In this document: piece by piece, positions 1 to 6,997 of the stretch
Layout: every line of letters starts with the position of its first letter
Position numbering within the stretch: the first letter of the stretch is position 1
Assembly (NCBI RefSeq): GCF_000960975.1
Contig: NZ_CP010803.1
Location: 372,001-436,000, forward strand
Reading direction: 5' to 3'
DNA length: 64,000 nucleotides
Origin: Martelella endophytica
GTDB taxonomy: Bacteria; Pseudomonadota; Alphaproteobacteria; Rhizobiales; Rhizobiaceae
Position numbers and translations under genes: made by a program
Notes under the pieces: model-generated
What the model was told of the DNA's origin: nothing
Databases searched by the model: none
The model's input: only the letters and a program-made list of their open reading frames with translations

Positions 1-63
1 ACCCTCACCGCCTGCCAGCTCCTCGCCCTTGAGGCGACGCTGGCGGCGGCGGCCGGAGTGTAA
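1..63 (+). CDS. C-terminal end of an unidentified protein (partial)
   Basis: Frame 1 is open from the left edge of the window and ends in TAA at 61-63, giving about 20 residues ending in a run of alanines and a valine. It reads straight into the next gene: the GGAG that would serve the ATG at 68 lies in its last codons, as in the other tightly packed genes of this element. The piece is too short to identify, and a chance open frame is possible. Confidence 0.35.
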   Translation, partial: TLTACQLLALEATLAAAAGV

Positions 64-67
64 CGCC

Positions 68-283
68 ATGGATGCCATCGTCGCACTGGTTTCGACCCTC
101 TCCGCCTTCGCCCAGTCGGCTGCCTTCATCATCGGCAGCATCGTCTTCGGCGCCCTCTACATCGTGGCCGTCATTGCCGTGACGGCCGTGGTGTTCCGCC
201 TCTTCAGCCGGCGCACCCAAAAGGCCCGCCGCCTCCCCACCACAAAACACGCTGTTCATCCGGACGGACTGGAGAAAGACTGA
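68..283 (+). CDS. Small membrane protein of the mobile element
   Basis: Encodes about 71 residues. A hydrophobic stretch at residues 10-48 could form one or two membrane helices, followed by a basic tail (FSRRTQKARR). I chose the ATG at 68 because a GGAG lies about 10 bases upstream; a longer frame from 29 would add an arginine-rich leader with no ribosome site. Its TGA overlaps the ATG of the HD gene (TGATG), so the two are translationally coupled. I do not recognise a family. Small membrane proteins in such modules can be phage or conjugation accessory proteins, but nothing here decides that. Confidence 0.55.
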   Translation: MDAIVALVSTLSAFAQSAAFIIGSIVFGALYIVAVIAVTAVVFRLFSRRTQKARRLPTTKHAVHPDGLEKD

Positions 284-933
284 TGCGCCTTGCCGAAAAA
301 CCTGTCTACGCTTTCCGTCCCGACGGTTCCGTCATGGACCTCGCCGCGCCCGACCCCGCCGAAATCCGCTTTGGCGAGATCGCGTCCGGGCTGTCGAAGA
401 TCGCCCGTTTCAACGGCACCAATTCCGGCCTTGCCTATGTGGTGTCGCAGCATTCGGTCATGGGCGCCGAGGCGATCCTTCAGGAAGGCGGCGATGAACT
501 GACCGCAGCGCTCTTTCTGCTGCATGACGCCCACGAACACCTGATCGGCGACATCACCCGGACGACCGAAAAGCTCATCGCTGGCGTGCTCTCATCCATG
601 CCGGAAAACCCGAGCTTGGCCTTTCGGTACGCGATCGAGAAGATCAAGCGCAAGTGGGATGAGGCTATCTACTTCGCAGCCGGCCTGCCGCTTCCCGAAA
701 ACTGGACGGCCCGCCAGACGATGACGGTCGCGGCCATGGACAACCGCATGCTGCATGCCGAGGTCGCGGCCCTCTTCGGTGAACACGCCGCCCGTAACAT
801 GGCCAGCGGAGACAGGCGCCCGCCGAAGACGCGCGGCGCCATCACCCCTTGGCCGGCGATGAAGGCCGAGGAACGGTTCAACGAGATGCTAAGTCAGCTG
901 CCGATCCAGTCGGCCTTCGCTGCAGGCGCTTGA
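283..933 (+). CDS. HD-domain phosphohydrolase
   Basis: A 216-residue protein of the HD superfamily, related to the YfbR-like 5'-nucleotidase/phosphohydrolase type often carried by phages of alphaproteobacteria. The visible metal-binding signature is an early histidine (SQHSVMGAE, about residue 48) followed by LLHDAHEHLIGDI at about residues 75-90, with the His-Asp pair that names the family. By family it should hydrolyse a phosphate ester, perhaps a nucleotide, in the cytoplasm; the substrate cannot be read. It lies between a small membrane protein and SSB, so nucleotide-pool adjustment during element replication is a reasonable but unproven role. Confidence 0.75.
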   Translation: MRLAEKPVYAFRPDGSVMDLAAPDPAEIRFGEIASGLSKIARFNGTNSGLAYVVSQHSVMGAEAILQEGGDELTAALFLLHDAHEHLIGDITRTTEKLIAGVLSSMPENPSLAFRYAIEKIKRKWDEAIYFAAGLPLPENWTARQTMTVAAMDNRMLHAEVAALFGEHAARNMASGDRRPPKTRGAITPWPAMKAEERFNEMLSQLPIQSAFAAGA

Positions 934-944
934 GGGAGGGCGAT

Positions 945-1412
945 ATGGCAGGTTCCGTCAACAAGGTCATCCTCATCGGCCACCTCGGCCGCGATCCCGA
1001 CATCCGCACAACGCAGGACGGCCGCAAGATCGCCAGCCTGTCGCTCGCCACCTCCGAAAGCTGGCGCGACAGGAACTCCGGCGAGCGCAAGGAACGCACC
1101 GAGTGGCACCGCATCGTCATCTTCTCGGAACCGCTGGCGAAGGTCGCCGAGCAATTCCTGAAGAAGGGCGCGAAAGTCTACATCGAGGGCCAGCTCCAGA
1201 CCCGCAAATACCAGGGCAATGACGGCCAGGACCGCTACACGACCGAGGTCGTGCTGAACGGCTTCAACGCCACGCTCCAGATGCTCGACGGCAATGGCGG
1301 CAACCGCCCGCCGCCTGCCGACGATCCCGGCAGTTACGGCCGCGATACGAGCCGCGACACGCCGCGCGACATCCCGTCCCGCAACGATCTCGACGACGAC
1401 ATCCCGTTTTGA
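945..1412 (+). CDS. ssb: Single-stranded DNA-binding protein (element-borne)
   Basis: A 155-residue SSB. The N-terminal OB fold begins with the typical [15 protein letters not shown] and continues through EWHRIVIF and [17 protein letters not shown] Pro/Asp/Arg-rich flexible linker leads to the acidic tip ending DDDIPF, the conserved peptide that recruits replication and repair proteins. The ATG at 945 is preceded by GAGGGAGGG, a strong ribosome site; a longer frame from 849 would overlap the HD gene. It protects single-stranded DNA. Its place beside a sliding clamp paralogue and a recombinase marks it as the element's copy, not the housekeeping ssb. Confidence 0.93.
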   Translation: MAGSVNKVILIGHLGRDPDIRTTQDGRKIASLSLATSESWRDRNSGERKERTEWHRIVIFSEPLAKVAEQFLKKGAKVYIEGQLQTRKYQGNDGQDRYTTEVVLNGFNATLQMLDGNGGNRPPPADDPGSYGRDTSRDTPRDIPSRNDLDDDIPF

Positions 1413-1423
1413 GGAGAAGCACC

Positions 1424-1687
1424 ATGTCAGATGCACACAGCATTGCCCGCGACCAGCTGAAGTCCTTCGTCGAGCGCATCGAGCGCCTCGAGGAGGAAAA
1501 GAAGACGATCGCCGACGACATCAGCGATGTCTACGCCGAAGCCAAGGGCACCGGCTTCGACACAAAAGCCCTGAAGCGCATCATCGCGCTGCGCAAGAAG
1601 GATGAACAGGAGCGCATGGAGGAAGAGGCCGTTCTCGACACCTACATGATCGCGCTCGGCATGCTCGCCGCGCCGGAGGATGAGTGA
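1424..1687 (+). CDS. GapR-family DNA-binding protein (DUF2312)
   Basis: An 87-residue, highly charged, helical protein with the DUF2312 pattern: [18 protein letters not shown] at residues 10-27, then [20 protein letters not shown]. The family includes Caulobacter GapR, a chromosome-structuring protein of similar size that binds AT-rich and overtwisted DNA and is important for replication and cell division. The ATG at 1424 has GAGGAG upstream (1411-1416); the TGA overlaps the next ATG. A copy on a mobile element may act on the element's own replication or expression, or interfere with the host protein. That role is inference. Confidence 0.85.
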   Translation: MSDAHSIARDQLKSFVERIERLEEEKKTIADDISDVYAEAKGTGFDTKALKRIIALRKKDEQERMEEEAVLDTYMIALGMLAAPEDE

Positions 1688-1986
1688 TGGCCAGAGAAGT
1701 AACGCGGGTCTTCCACTTTGATGTCGAGATTGATCGTGAGGACGTGCTCGAAGCGCTTTCGGACGAAGATATTCGGCAGGAATGCGCCCGTAGACAACTC
1801 AGCGCGATCGATGACGCCGGACAAGACATCGAGCAGCTCGCGCGCCTGATTGCACGCGGAGAGACCGAGGACGCCCTTAAGCTTCTGCAAAAGCTTGCCC
1901 CCCCCTATGCCGATCTCATTTCCCCGGCATCGCTCATGCGCATCGAGGCGCTTCACCAGAAGGACATGCTTAATGTTCAAAGCTGA
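1687..1986 (+). CDS. Unknown protein between GapR-like protein and clamp
   Basis: A 99-residue soluble, acidic protein starting at the ATG that overlaps the GapR-like gene's stop, and itself overlapping the clamp gene by 14 bases. It begins with a predicted beta strand (EVTRVFHFDVEID) and continues as helices, including ARLIARGETEDALKLLQKL. I recognise no domain. Translational coupling on both sides points to a protein made in step with the replication module; it could be a clamp- or GapR-associated factor, but that is only context. Confidence 0.7.
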   Translation: MAREVTRVFHFDVEIDREDVLEALSDEDIRQECARRQLSAIDDAGQDIEQLARLIARGETEDALKLLQKLAPPYADLISPASLMRIEALHQKDMLNVQS

Positions 1987-3091
1987 GAAATCCGCACTGC
2001 TCTCCGCACTGGAGACGGCCCGCGGCGCCGTCGAGCGTCGCAACACCATCCCGATCCTCGCCAACGTTCTCTTCGAGGAAGGTGGCGAGAAAGGTCACCT
2101 GCGTGTGCGCGCGACCGACCTCGATATCGAGATCACTGTGAAGTTCGCCGCAGAGATCGACAAGGGCTTCATGGCTTTTACGGTCCCGGCGCAGCTGATG
2201 ACGTCGATCGTCAAGAACATGGGCGGCTCCGAAATCAGCGTCACGGCCGAGCCGGACAAGTCCGGTGGCCTCCATGAGGTCGTGGTACGTTCCGGACGGT
2301 CCCGCTTTCGGGTTCCGGTCCTGCCCGCGACAGACTTCCCGTCTCTTCCCGAGATCCGCGAAAAGCCGTTCGAACTCGATGCAGCCGCATTCCGGCAGGG
2401 TCTGATCGATACCGCTTTCGCCATCGCCCCGGCCAACGATAGTCGGGAGATGCTGAAAGGCGTCTTCATCGACCGCAGGGAACACGACATCGCTCTTGTG
2501 GCAACCCACGGCCACTATATGGCCCGCCGCATCATCGACGCCGGCGAAAGCCCGTCGGACCTGCCGGCAGCCATCATCCCCGACAAGACGGTCTCGATCC
2601 TGACAAAGGCACTGCCAGAAGCCGGAACGCTTCAGGTCGCGATCGACGACAGCCGCATCAGCATCGGCATGGGCAGCAAGTCGATCAGCTCGAAACTGAT
2701 CGACGCCACCTATCACGACTATAACCGGATGATCCTGCCTGGCATGGACCTCGAGGCGACGGCTGACCGCAAGGCGCTTGCCGAGGCGGTCAAGCGGGTC
2801 GGTCTGGTGGCAAGCGAAATGAGCCGCGCTGCAGTTCTTCAGTTCGGGAAAGGGACGTTGTCGGTCGAGATGGCGAGCCCGGACGCCGGCGATGCCACGG
2901 ACGAGCTTGAAATCGAGTGCGGCTTCGAAGAGCGCGTCGGCATCAACCAGAGCTACCTCGCGGCCACTCTCGATCATATCCCGGGCTCGCGGGTCACCAT
3001 GCGGCGCACCAAAGGCGGCGACCGCGTCGAGATCACCAGCCCGGACGGCCACGACGACGATATCGTCATCGTCATGATGATGAGAGTGTGA
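1973..3091 (+). CDS. dnaN: DNA polymerase III beta-subunit (sliding clamp) paralogue
   Basis: A 372-residue protein, the normal length of a three-domain DnaN (E. coli 366). It starts MFKAEKSALLSALETARGAVE with the usual NTIPILANVLFEE, carries a central domain around SLPEIREKPFELDAAAFRQ and a third domain from about residue 245 (TYHDYNRMILPG), and ends IVIVMMMRV, close to the typical clamp C-terminus (MPMRL). Clamps ring DNA and tether polymerase. No replication-initiation neighbours (dnaA, recF) are present, so this is an accessory copy on the mobile element. It could retarget the host replisome or load an element-specific partner. Confidence 0.9.
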   Translation: MFKAEKSALLSALETARGAVERRNTIPILANVLFEEGGEKGHLRVRATDLDIEITVKFAAEIDKGFMAFTVPAQLMTSIVKNMGGSEISVTAEPDKSGGLHEVVVRSGRSRFRVPVLPATDFPSLPEIREKPFELDAAAFRQGLIDTAFAIAPANDSREMLKGVFIDRREHDIALVATHGHYMARRIIDAGESPSDLPAAIIPDKTVSILTKALPEAGTLQVAIDDSRISIGMGSKSISSKLIDATYHDYNRMILPGMDLEATADRKALAEAVKRVGLVASEMSRAAVLQFGKGTLSVEMASPDAGDATDELEIECGFEERVGINQSYLAATLDHIPGSRVTMRRTKGGDRVEITSPDGHDDDIVIVMMMRV

Positions 3092-3100
3092 GGAGAGGTC

Positions 3101-3397
3101 ATGAACGAGGTATTCACCCCCGCAACGCTCGCCGAACGCTGGCAGTGTTCTGAGCGCCAGGTGCGCAAGATGATTTCCGAAGGCGAGTTGCACGCCTTCC
3201 GGCTTGGTGGCAAGTTGCTAAGGATCAGGCGCGAAGAAGTAGAGGCTATCGAATGCCGGACTGGCGACTTACAAGACTGCGAGGCGAGTTCTGCCTCACA
3301 TGGGACGAGCGGGACGGAACGAGACGCCGGTACCGCCTTGGAACCGCAGACCCGCAAGAGGCGGCTCGACGGGCACCTTCGCTCTTTGCCGAACTGA
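3101..3397 (+). CDS. Excisionase-like helix-turn-helix protein
   Basis: A 98-residue protein whose first 50 residues form a winged-helix/excisionase (MerR-like, HTH_17) domain: FTPATLAERWQCSERQVRKMI, then ELHAFRLGGKLLRIRREEVEAI. The tail after about residue 52 is Ser/Thr/Arg-rich and lacks clear structure. A GAGGAGAGG ribosome site precedes the ATG. Its last 145 bases overlap the integrase gene in another frame. Small HTH proteins directly upstream of tyrosine recombinases commonly act as directionality factors or as regulators of int; excision activity is inferred from family and position. Confidence 0.8.
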   Translation: MNEVFTPATLAERWQCSERQVRKMISEGELHAFRLGGKLLRIRREEVEAIECRTGDLQDCEASSASHGTSGTERDAGTALEPQTRKRRLDGHLRSLPN

Positions 3398-4260
3398 CGC
3401 GGCCGAAAGGCACGACGGTCGCCGACCTCTGGGCCGGCTATCTGGTCGACATGGAAGGCCGCGCCGTCACCGGCACCATGGCGCACACGTGGAAAGCGCT
3501 GAAGGATCGCTTCGGCGCGATGGAAGCAGAGGCAATCTCGATCGCCGATTGCCGCGCACACGTAGCAGAGCGCCGCGCCCAGGTCTCAAAACGCCAGCCC
3601 GAGGGCATTTCCGACGGCACCATTCACACCGAGCTTGGCCATCTGCGCATGGTGCTGCTCTGGGCCGCAAAGCATGGGTTGATCGCCAAGGCTCCGGCCA
3701 TCGAGCGCCCGGCAAAGCCAGAGCCGAAATCAGATTTCCTGACGAGGTCCGAAGTCGTCGCTCTGCGTGACGCGGCGAAAGCCCCGCATGTACGCCTCGC
3801 CATCATCCTGATGATCGCCACCGGTGCCCGCAACGAAGCGGCCCTGCAATTGACATGGGATCGGGTCGACTTCGACCGCCGGATGATCATGCTCCGCAAT
3901 CCCTTCGATCGCGGCCGGCGCAAGGGTCGCGCGACCGTGCCGATCAACGATACCCTGATGGCCGCGCTCAGCGAGGCAAAGGCCGGAGCGCTGACACCGT
4001 TCGTCGTCGAATGGGCCGGCAAACCCGTCAAGTCGATCAAGCGAGGCCTCAAGGCCGCCGGCAAGGCCATCGGCCGCCCGGACGTCTCACCGCACATGCT
4101 GCGCCACTCTGCGGCCGTCTGGCTGGCCGAGGACGGTCATTCGATGGATGAGATCGCGCAATACCTCGGCCATGACGACGTCAAGACCACAACCCGCATC
4201 TATGCCCGCTTCTCGCCGACACATCTGCGGAAACTGGCCGACTCTTTGAATGTGATCTAG
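3253..4260 (+). CDS. int: Tyrosine recombinase (site-specific integrase)
   Basis: A 335-residue phage-type integrase. A short N-terminal arm-binding region and a core-binding SAM-like domain (about residues 55-150) precede the catalytic domain, which shows the first catalytic Arg in ATGARNEA, HMLRHSAAVW (H-x-x-R), the LGHDDVKTT segment and the nucleophile Tyr in TRIYARFSP. The stop lies about 180 bases from a truncated tRNA-Val, so this enzyme most likely inserted the element there. The start at 3253 overlaps the HTH gene and has AGAGG upstream. It appears intact and potentially active. Confidence 0.93.
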   Translation: MPDWRLTRLRGEFCLTWDERDGTRRRYRLGTADPQEAARRAPSLFAELTRPKGTTVADLWAGYLVDMEGRAVTGTMAHTWKALKDRFGAMEAEAISIADCRAHVAERRAQVSKRQPEGISDGTIHTELGHLRMVLLWAAKHGLIAKAPAIERPAKPEPKSDFLTRSEVVALRDAAKAPHVRLAIILMIATGARNEAALQLTWDRVDFDRRMIMLRNPFDRGRRKGRATVPINDTLMAALSEAKAGALTPFVVEWAGKPVKSIKRGLKAAGKAIGRPDVSPHMLRHSAAVWLAEDGHSMDEIAQYLGHDDVKTTTRIYARFSPTHLRKLADSLNVI

Positions 4261-4441
4261 TGCTGCGAAATGGGAAAGCGGTGCCATATTTTGACATTTG
4301 CTAATATGCAAGAGTTACGTAGTGCCCCTCAGGTTCGGCGAACCTAGAAATCGGAACAAAAGACGCACATCATGCCGAAAACACCCATTGGTGTAGTGCC
4401 CTTTTCCCGAAAATACGGGGCTTTCAGGTAGGGCCTGAAAG
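4261..4441. other. int-att spacer with short direct and inverted repeats
   Basis: This non-coding stretch, visibly more AT-rich than its surroundings, lies between the integrase stop and the tRNA fragment. It contains the direct repeat GTAGTGCCC at 4319-4327 and 4393-4401, and an exact inverted repeat CTTTCAGG/CCTGAAAG at 4421-4428 and 4434-4441 that ends where tRNA similarity begins. Such repeats near tyrosine-recombinase genes are often arm-type binding sites for Int or Xis; that assignment is inference. Confidence 0.4.
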
Positions 4442-4486
4442 TTGACATCGTAGGGGTCACAAGTTCGATCCTTGTCACGCCCACCA
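4441..4486 (+). other. Attachment site: 3' half of tRNA-Val(GAC)
   Basis: The segment carries an anticodon loop TTGACAT (anticodon GAC, 4442-4448), the 3' side of the anticodon stem CGTAG, a variable loop, a T arm ACAAG-TTCGATC-CTTGT, the acceptor strand CACGCCC (4476-4482) and ACCA. The 5' half is missing: there is no GGGCGTG acceptor strand or D arm upstream, and the sequence before TTGACAT does not pair as an anticodon stem. This is what remains when an element integrates into a tRNA gene and supplies its own 3' half. The intact gene should lie at the far left end of the element, outside the window. Confidence 0.8.
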
Positions 4487-4504
4487 TCCAATTCTTTGAT
4501 TTTG

Positions 4505-4535
4505 AAGGGCTTCCGCCAATGCGGGGGCCCTTTTG
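4505..4535 (+). terminator. Terminator behind the tRNA-Val remnant
   Basis: An AAGGGC..CCGC arm pairs with GCGG..GCCCTT across a short CAAT loop, followed by TTTT. It sits about 20 bases past the tRNA 3' end, so it was probably the native tRNA terminator and now marks the first chromosomal sequence to the right of the element. Confidence 0.6.
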
Positions 4536-4626
4536 CATGATGGCGCTCAGAGGCCCGTGGCGGCCTCTGCGGCACTCCTCACCTCAGCCGTTCACCCAAA
4601 GAGAAGCATAGCGCGCCAAGTGCCGT

Positions 4627-4657
4627 CGGGGCCGTCGCGATCATAGCGACGGCCCCG
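4627..4657 (-). terminator. Hairpin terminator of the solute-binding protein gene
   Basis: A perfect 12-bp stem, CGGGGCCGTCGC pairing with GCGACGGCCCCG around a 7-base loop, ends six bases beyond the TAA of the minus-strand solute-binding protein gene. No long T tract follows, so it may stabilise the 3' end of the mRNA as well as terminate. Confidence 0.6.
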
Positions 4658-4662
4658 GAAGA

Positions 4663-6243
4663 TTACTTCGTCACCAGCCGGTAGAACACGAAGTCCGATG
4701 TTGCACCGTTGACGTAGCCATCGACATCATCCTGCATGGCGACTTCGTAGGCCGCCTGGAACATGATCACGATCGGGGAATTCTCCTGCACCTTCTTCTG
4801 CAGGTCGACATACATGTCGAGACGCTTTTCCGGATCGGATTCCGAAAGCGCGGCCATGGTTTCCTTGTTCATGTCGTCCGGCACGGCCCAGGCATTCCGC
4901 CAGGTGGTGGTTGCCTGATAGGTGTCGTCGGAATTGTCCGAATTGTAGGCGAAGGCCTTGGCATTCGAATGCGGGTCCATGAAGTCCGGCCCCCAGTAGA
5001 GCAGCATCGCTTCATGGGTGCGGTCGCGGTATTTGGTGATGACCTGCGCGCCGGTTCCGGGGATGATGTCGAAATTGATGCCGGCTTCGGCAAAGCTTGC
5101 CTGCAGCGACTGTGCCATGTCGGTGAACGGCGCCGAATTGATGACGTCGAGGGTCACGTCGATCGGCGTTTCCACGCCGGCATCGGCGAGGATCTGCTTC
5201 GCCTTCTCGGGATCGTAGGTATAGGGGTTCTCATCGTAGGAACCCGGGAAACCCTTCGGCCAGAAGGCCTGGTGGATTTCCATCTGTCCCTTCAGGAAGC
5301 TGTCGGTCATGCCTTCGTAGTTGACGAGGTAGCGTGCGGCCTCCCAGACGGCTTCAGGCTGCAGCGCCTCTGTCTTCTGGTTGAAGGAGAGGAAGTGGAC
5401 GGCGGCCTGCGGGAAGGTCTCGACCTTGATGCCGTCGCCCTCGATCGAGGCAATCTGGTCCGGCGTCAGGTTGCGGGCGATATCGACGTCACCCGAGGTC
5501 AGCAGCAGCTGCTGCGTCGCCGATTCTGCGACATGGCGGATGATCACCGACGTCATCGCCGGCGCGCCCTTGAAATAATCCGGGTTGGCATTGAGACGGA
5601 TCAGTTCGGCCGGACGATAGTCGGCGAGGCTGAAGGGGCCGGAGCCGGCCGAATTGGCGTTCAGCCAGGCATTTCCCATGTCGCCATCGGTCTCATGCGC
5701 CATCACTTCCTTCTCGTCGATGATCGAGGCTGGGCGGGCCGCGAGAACGTTGAGCACGAAGGCGGAGGAAAAGTCGCCGTCATACTTGATGGTGACGGTG
5801 TTGCCGTCGGCGGTGACCATCTCGTCGACATTCTCCGGCGTCCAGCCAAGCTGGGTGAGAATGAAGGCGGGCGTCAGGTTGAGCTTGACCACGCGGCCGA
5901 GCGAAAACACCACGTCTTCCGCCCGCACCGGATTGCCGGAGGTGAAAGTGGCGCCGTCGCGCATCGTGAAGGTGATGGTCTTGGCCGCGTCATCAGCCGT
6001 CCATTCGCTGGCTAGGCCGGCGGCAAGCACGGTCGGGTCCTCGGCATCATACTGCACCAGCCGGTCATAGGTGTTGGTGACGAGCTCGCCCGAGGTGAAT
6101 TCATAGGCCTGCGCCGGGTCGATCGCGACGATGTCGTCGATGTTCTGCGCCACGACAAGCATGTTGTCGGGTGTGTCGGCGAAGGCAGCGCCCATCGGCA
6201 GGGTCAGCGCCGCCGCAAGCAATGCGGTGCGGAAGAGTTTCAT
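4663..6243 (-). CDS. ABC transporter solute-binding protein, family 5 (peptide/opine/nickel type)
   Basis: A 526-residue periplasmic binding protein of the DppA/OppA/NikA family. Residues 1-22 form a signal peptide (KLFRTALLAAALTLPMGAAFA) with an AFA-D cleavage site. The mature protein has the family's two-lobe pattern, including NTYDRLVQYD near the start, VFSLGRV, GSGPFSLADYRP and LLYWGPDFMDPHS. The ATG at 6243 is preceded by GAGGAG lying inside the regulator gene, which ends two bases earlier, so the two are co-translated. It should capture the ligand for the divergent permease/ATPase genes; the ligand cannot be deduced. Confidence 0.9.
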   Translation of the reverse strand: MKLFRTALLAAALTLPMGAAFADTPDNMLVVAQNIDDIVAIDPAQAYEFTSGELVTNTYDRLVQYDAEDPTVLAAGLASEWTADDAAKTITFTMRDGATFTSGNPVRAEDVVFSLGRVVKLNLTPAFILTQLGWTPENVDEMVTADGNTVTIKYDGDFSSAFVLNVLAARPASIIDEKEVMAHETDGDMGNAWLNANSAGSGPFSLADYRPAELIRLNANPDYFKGAPAMTSVIIRHVAESATQQLLLTSGDVDIARNLTPDQIASIEGDGIKVETFPQAAVHFLSFNQKTEALQPEAVWEAARYLVNYEGMTDSFLKGQMEIHQAFWPKGFPGSYDENPYTYDPEKAKQILADAGVETPIDVTLDVINSAPFTDMAQSLQASFAEAGINFDIIPGTGAQVITKYRDRTHEAMLLYWGPDFMDPHSNAKAFAYNSDNSDDTYQATTTWRNAWAVPDDMNKETMAALSESDPEKRLDMYVDLQKKVQENSPIVIMFQAAYEVAMQDDVDGYVNGATSDFVFYRLVTK

Positions 6244-6245
6244 GG

Positions 6246-6884
6246 TCAGTTCTCCTCTTTCTGGTTCGGTTTCGCCGTCGGTGCGGCTGGTTTTGGGGCG
6301 GCATTGGAACGGAAGAGTGCCAGCGTGCCCGCCCAGAGAAGCTTCGCCGGCCTGTCGGTGTGGTTCGACCATGCATGCGGCTGACTGCCGCGGAAATGCA
6401 GGCTGTCGCCCGCCGACATGATCATTTCCTCGTTGTCGACGCGCTGGGTGATCGATCCCTCCAGCACGTAGATGATCTCCTCACCCTCGTGGCTCACCAC
6501 CTCCGAGCGGTAGCCGGGCGGCACGGTCATCAGGAAGGAGGAAAGCGTGTTGCCGGGGAAATCGGCGCCAAGTCGCTCGTAGATCACCGAAGAGCCATCA
6601 ACGGAAAACTTGGTGCGCTCGCCCTCCCGCGTCAGCGCGTCGCGCGGCGCCGGCGTCGCGATGAAATAGTCGATGCCGACGTCGAGGGCCCGGGCGATCT
6701 GGGCCAGCGTGCCGAGCGAGGGCACGGCATGATCGCGCTCGACCTGGCTCAGATAGCCGACGGAAACGCCGGATGCCTGGCTGAGCGCCGTCAACGTCAT
6801 CTGCTGCTGCTGCCGCCGAGCCCGGATGATCGATCCGACCTGCGGTTGAATGGCCTCCCCGGCGGGGGCCAGCGCGTCGCGCAT
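6246..6884 (-). CDS. XRE-family regulator with cupin sensor domain
   Basis: A 212-residue transcription factor. The N-terminal HTH_3 domain (about residues 18-75) includes IIRARRQQQQMTLTALSQ and GVSVGYLSQVERD; the C-terminal cupin_2 barrel (about residues 115-185) includes VSHEGEEIIYVLEGSI and GDSLHFRGSQPHAW. Proteins of this layout usually regulate adjacent catabolic or transport genes with a small-molecule ligand in the cupin. The ATG at 6884 has GAGG seven bases upstream and is preferred over a GTG at 6890. It is co-transcribed with the binding protein and divergent from the permease genes, so it probably controls the shared 113-base intergenic region. Confidence 0.88.
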   Translation of the reverse strand: MRDALAPAGEAIQPQVGSIIRARRQQQQMTLTALSQASGVSVGYLSQVERDHAVPSLGTLAQIARALDVGIDYFIATPAPRDALTREGERTKFSVDGSSVIYERLGADFPGNTLSSFLMTVPPGYRSEVVSHEGEEIIYVLEGSITQRVDNEEMIMSAGDSLHFRGSQPHAWSNHTDRPAKLLWAGTLALFRSNAAPKPAAPTAKPNQKEEN

Positions 6885-6997
6885 GAGCACACCTCATCGA
6901 AATTTTTTTGATCTAAGCAAAAATACTTGTATCATCCAAGCGAAAATCTCCCGCCGCGGCGCTTCAGCGCTGCAAAGCCTCCGACAACCCGAGGGAA

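Noticed and set aside
4315..4575. Minus-strand frame of 86 residues across the tRNA fragment
   Set aside because: Its sequence (DRTCDPYDV) is the usual artefact of translating the complement of a tRNA; the region is the att site.
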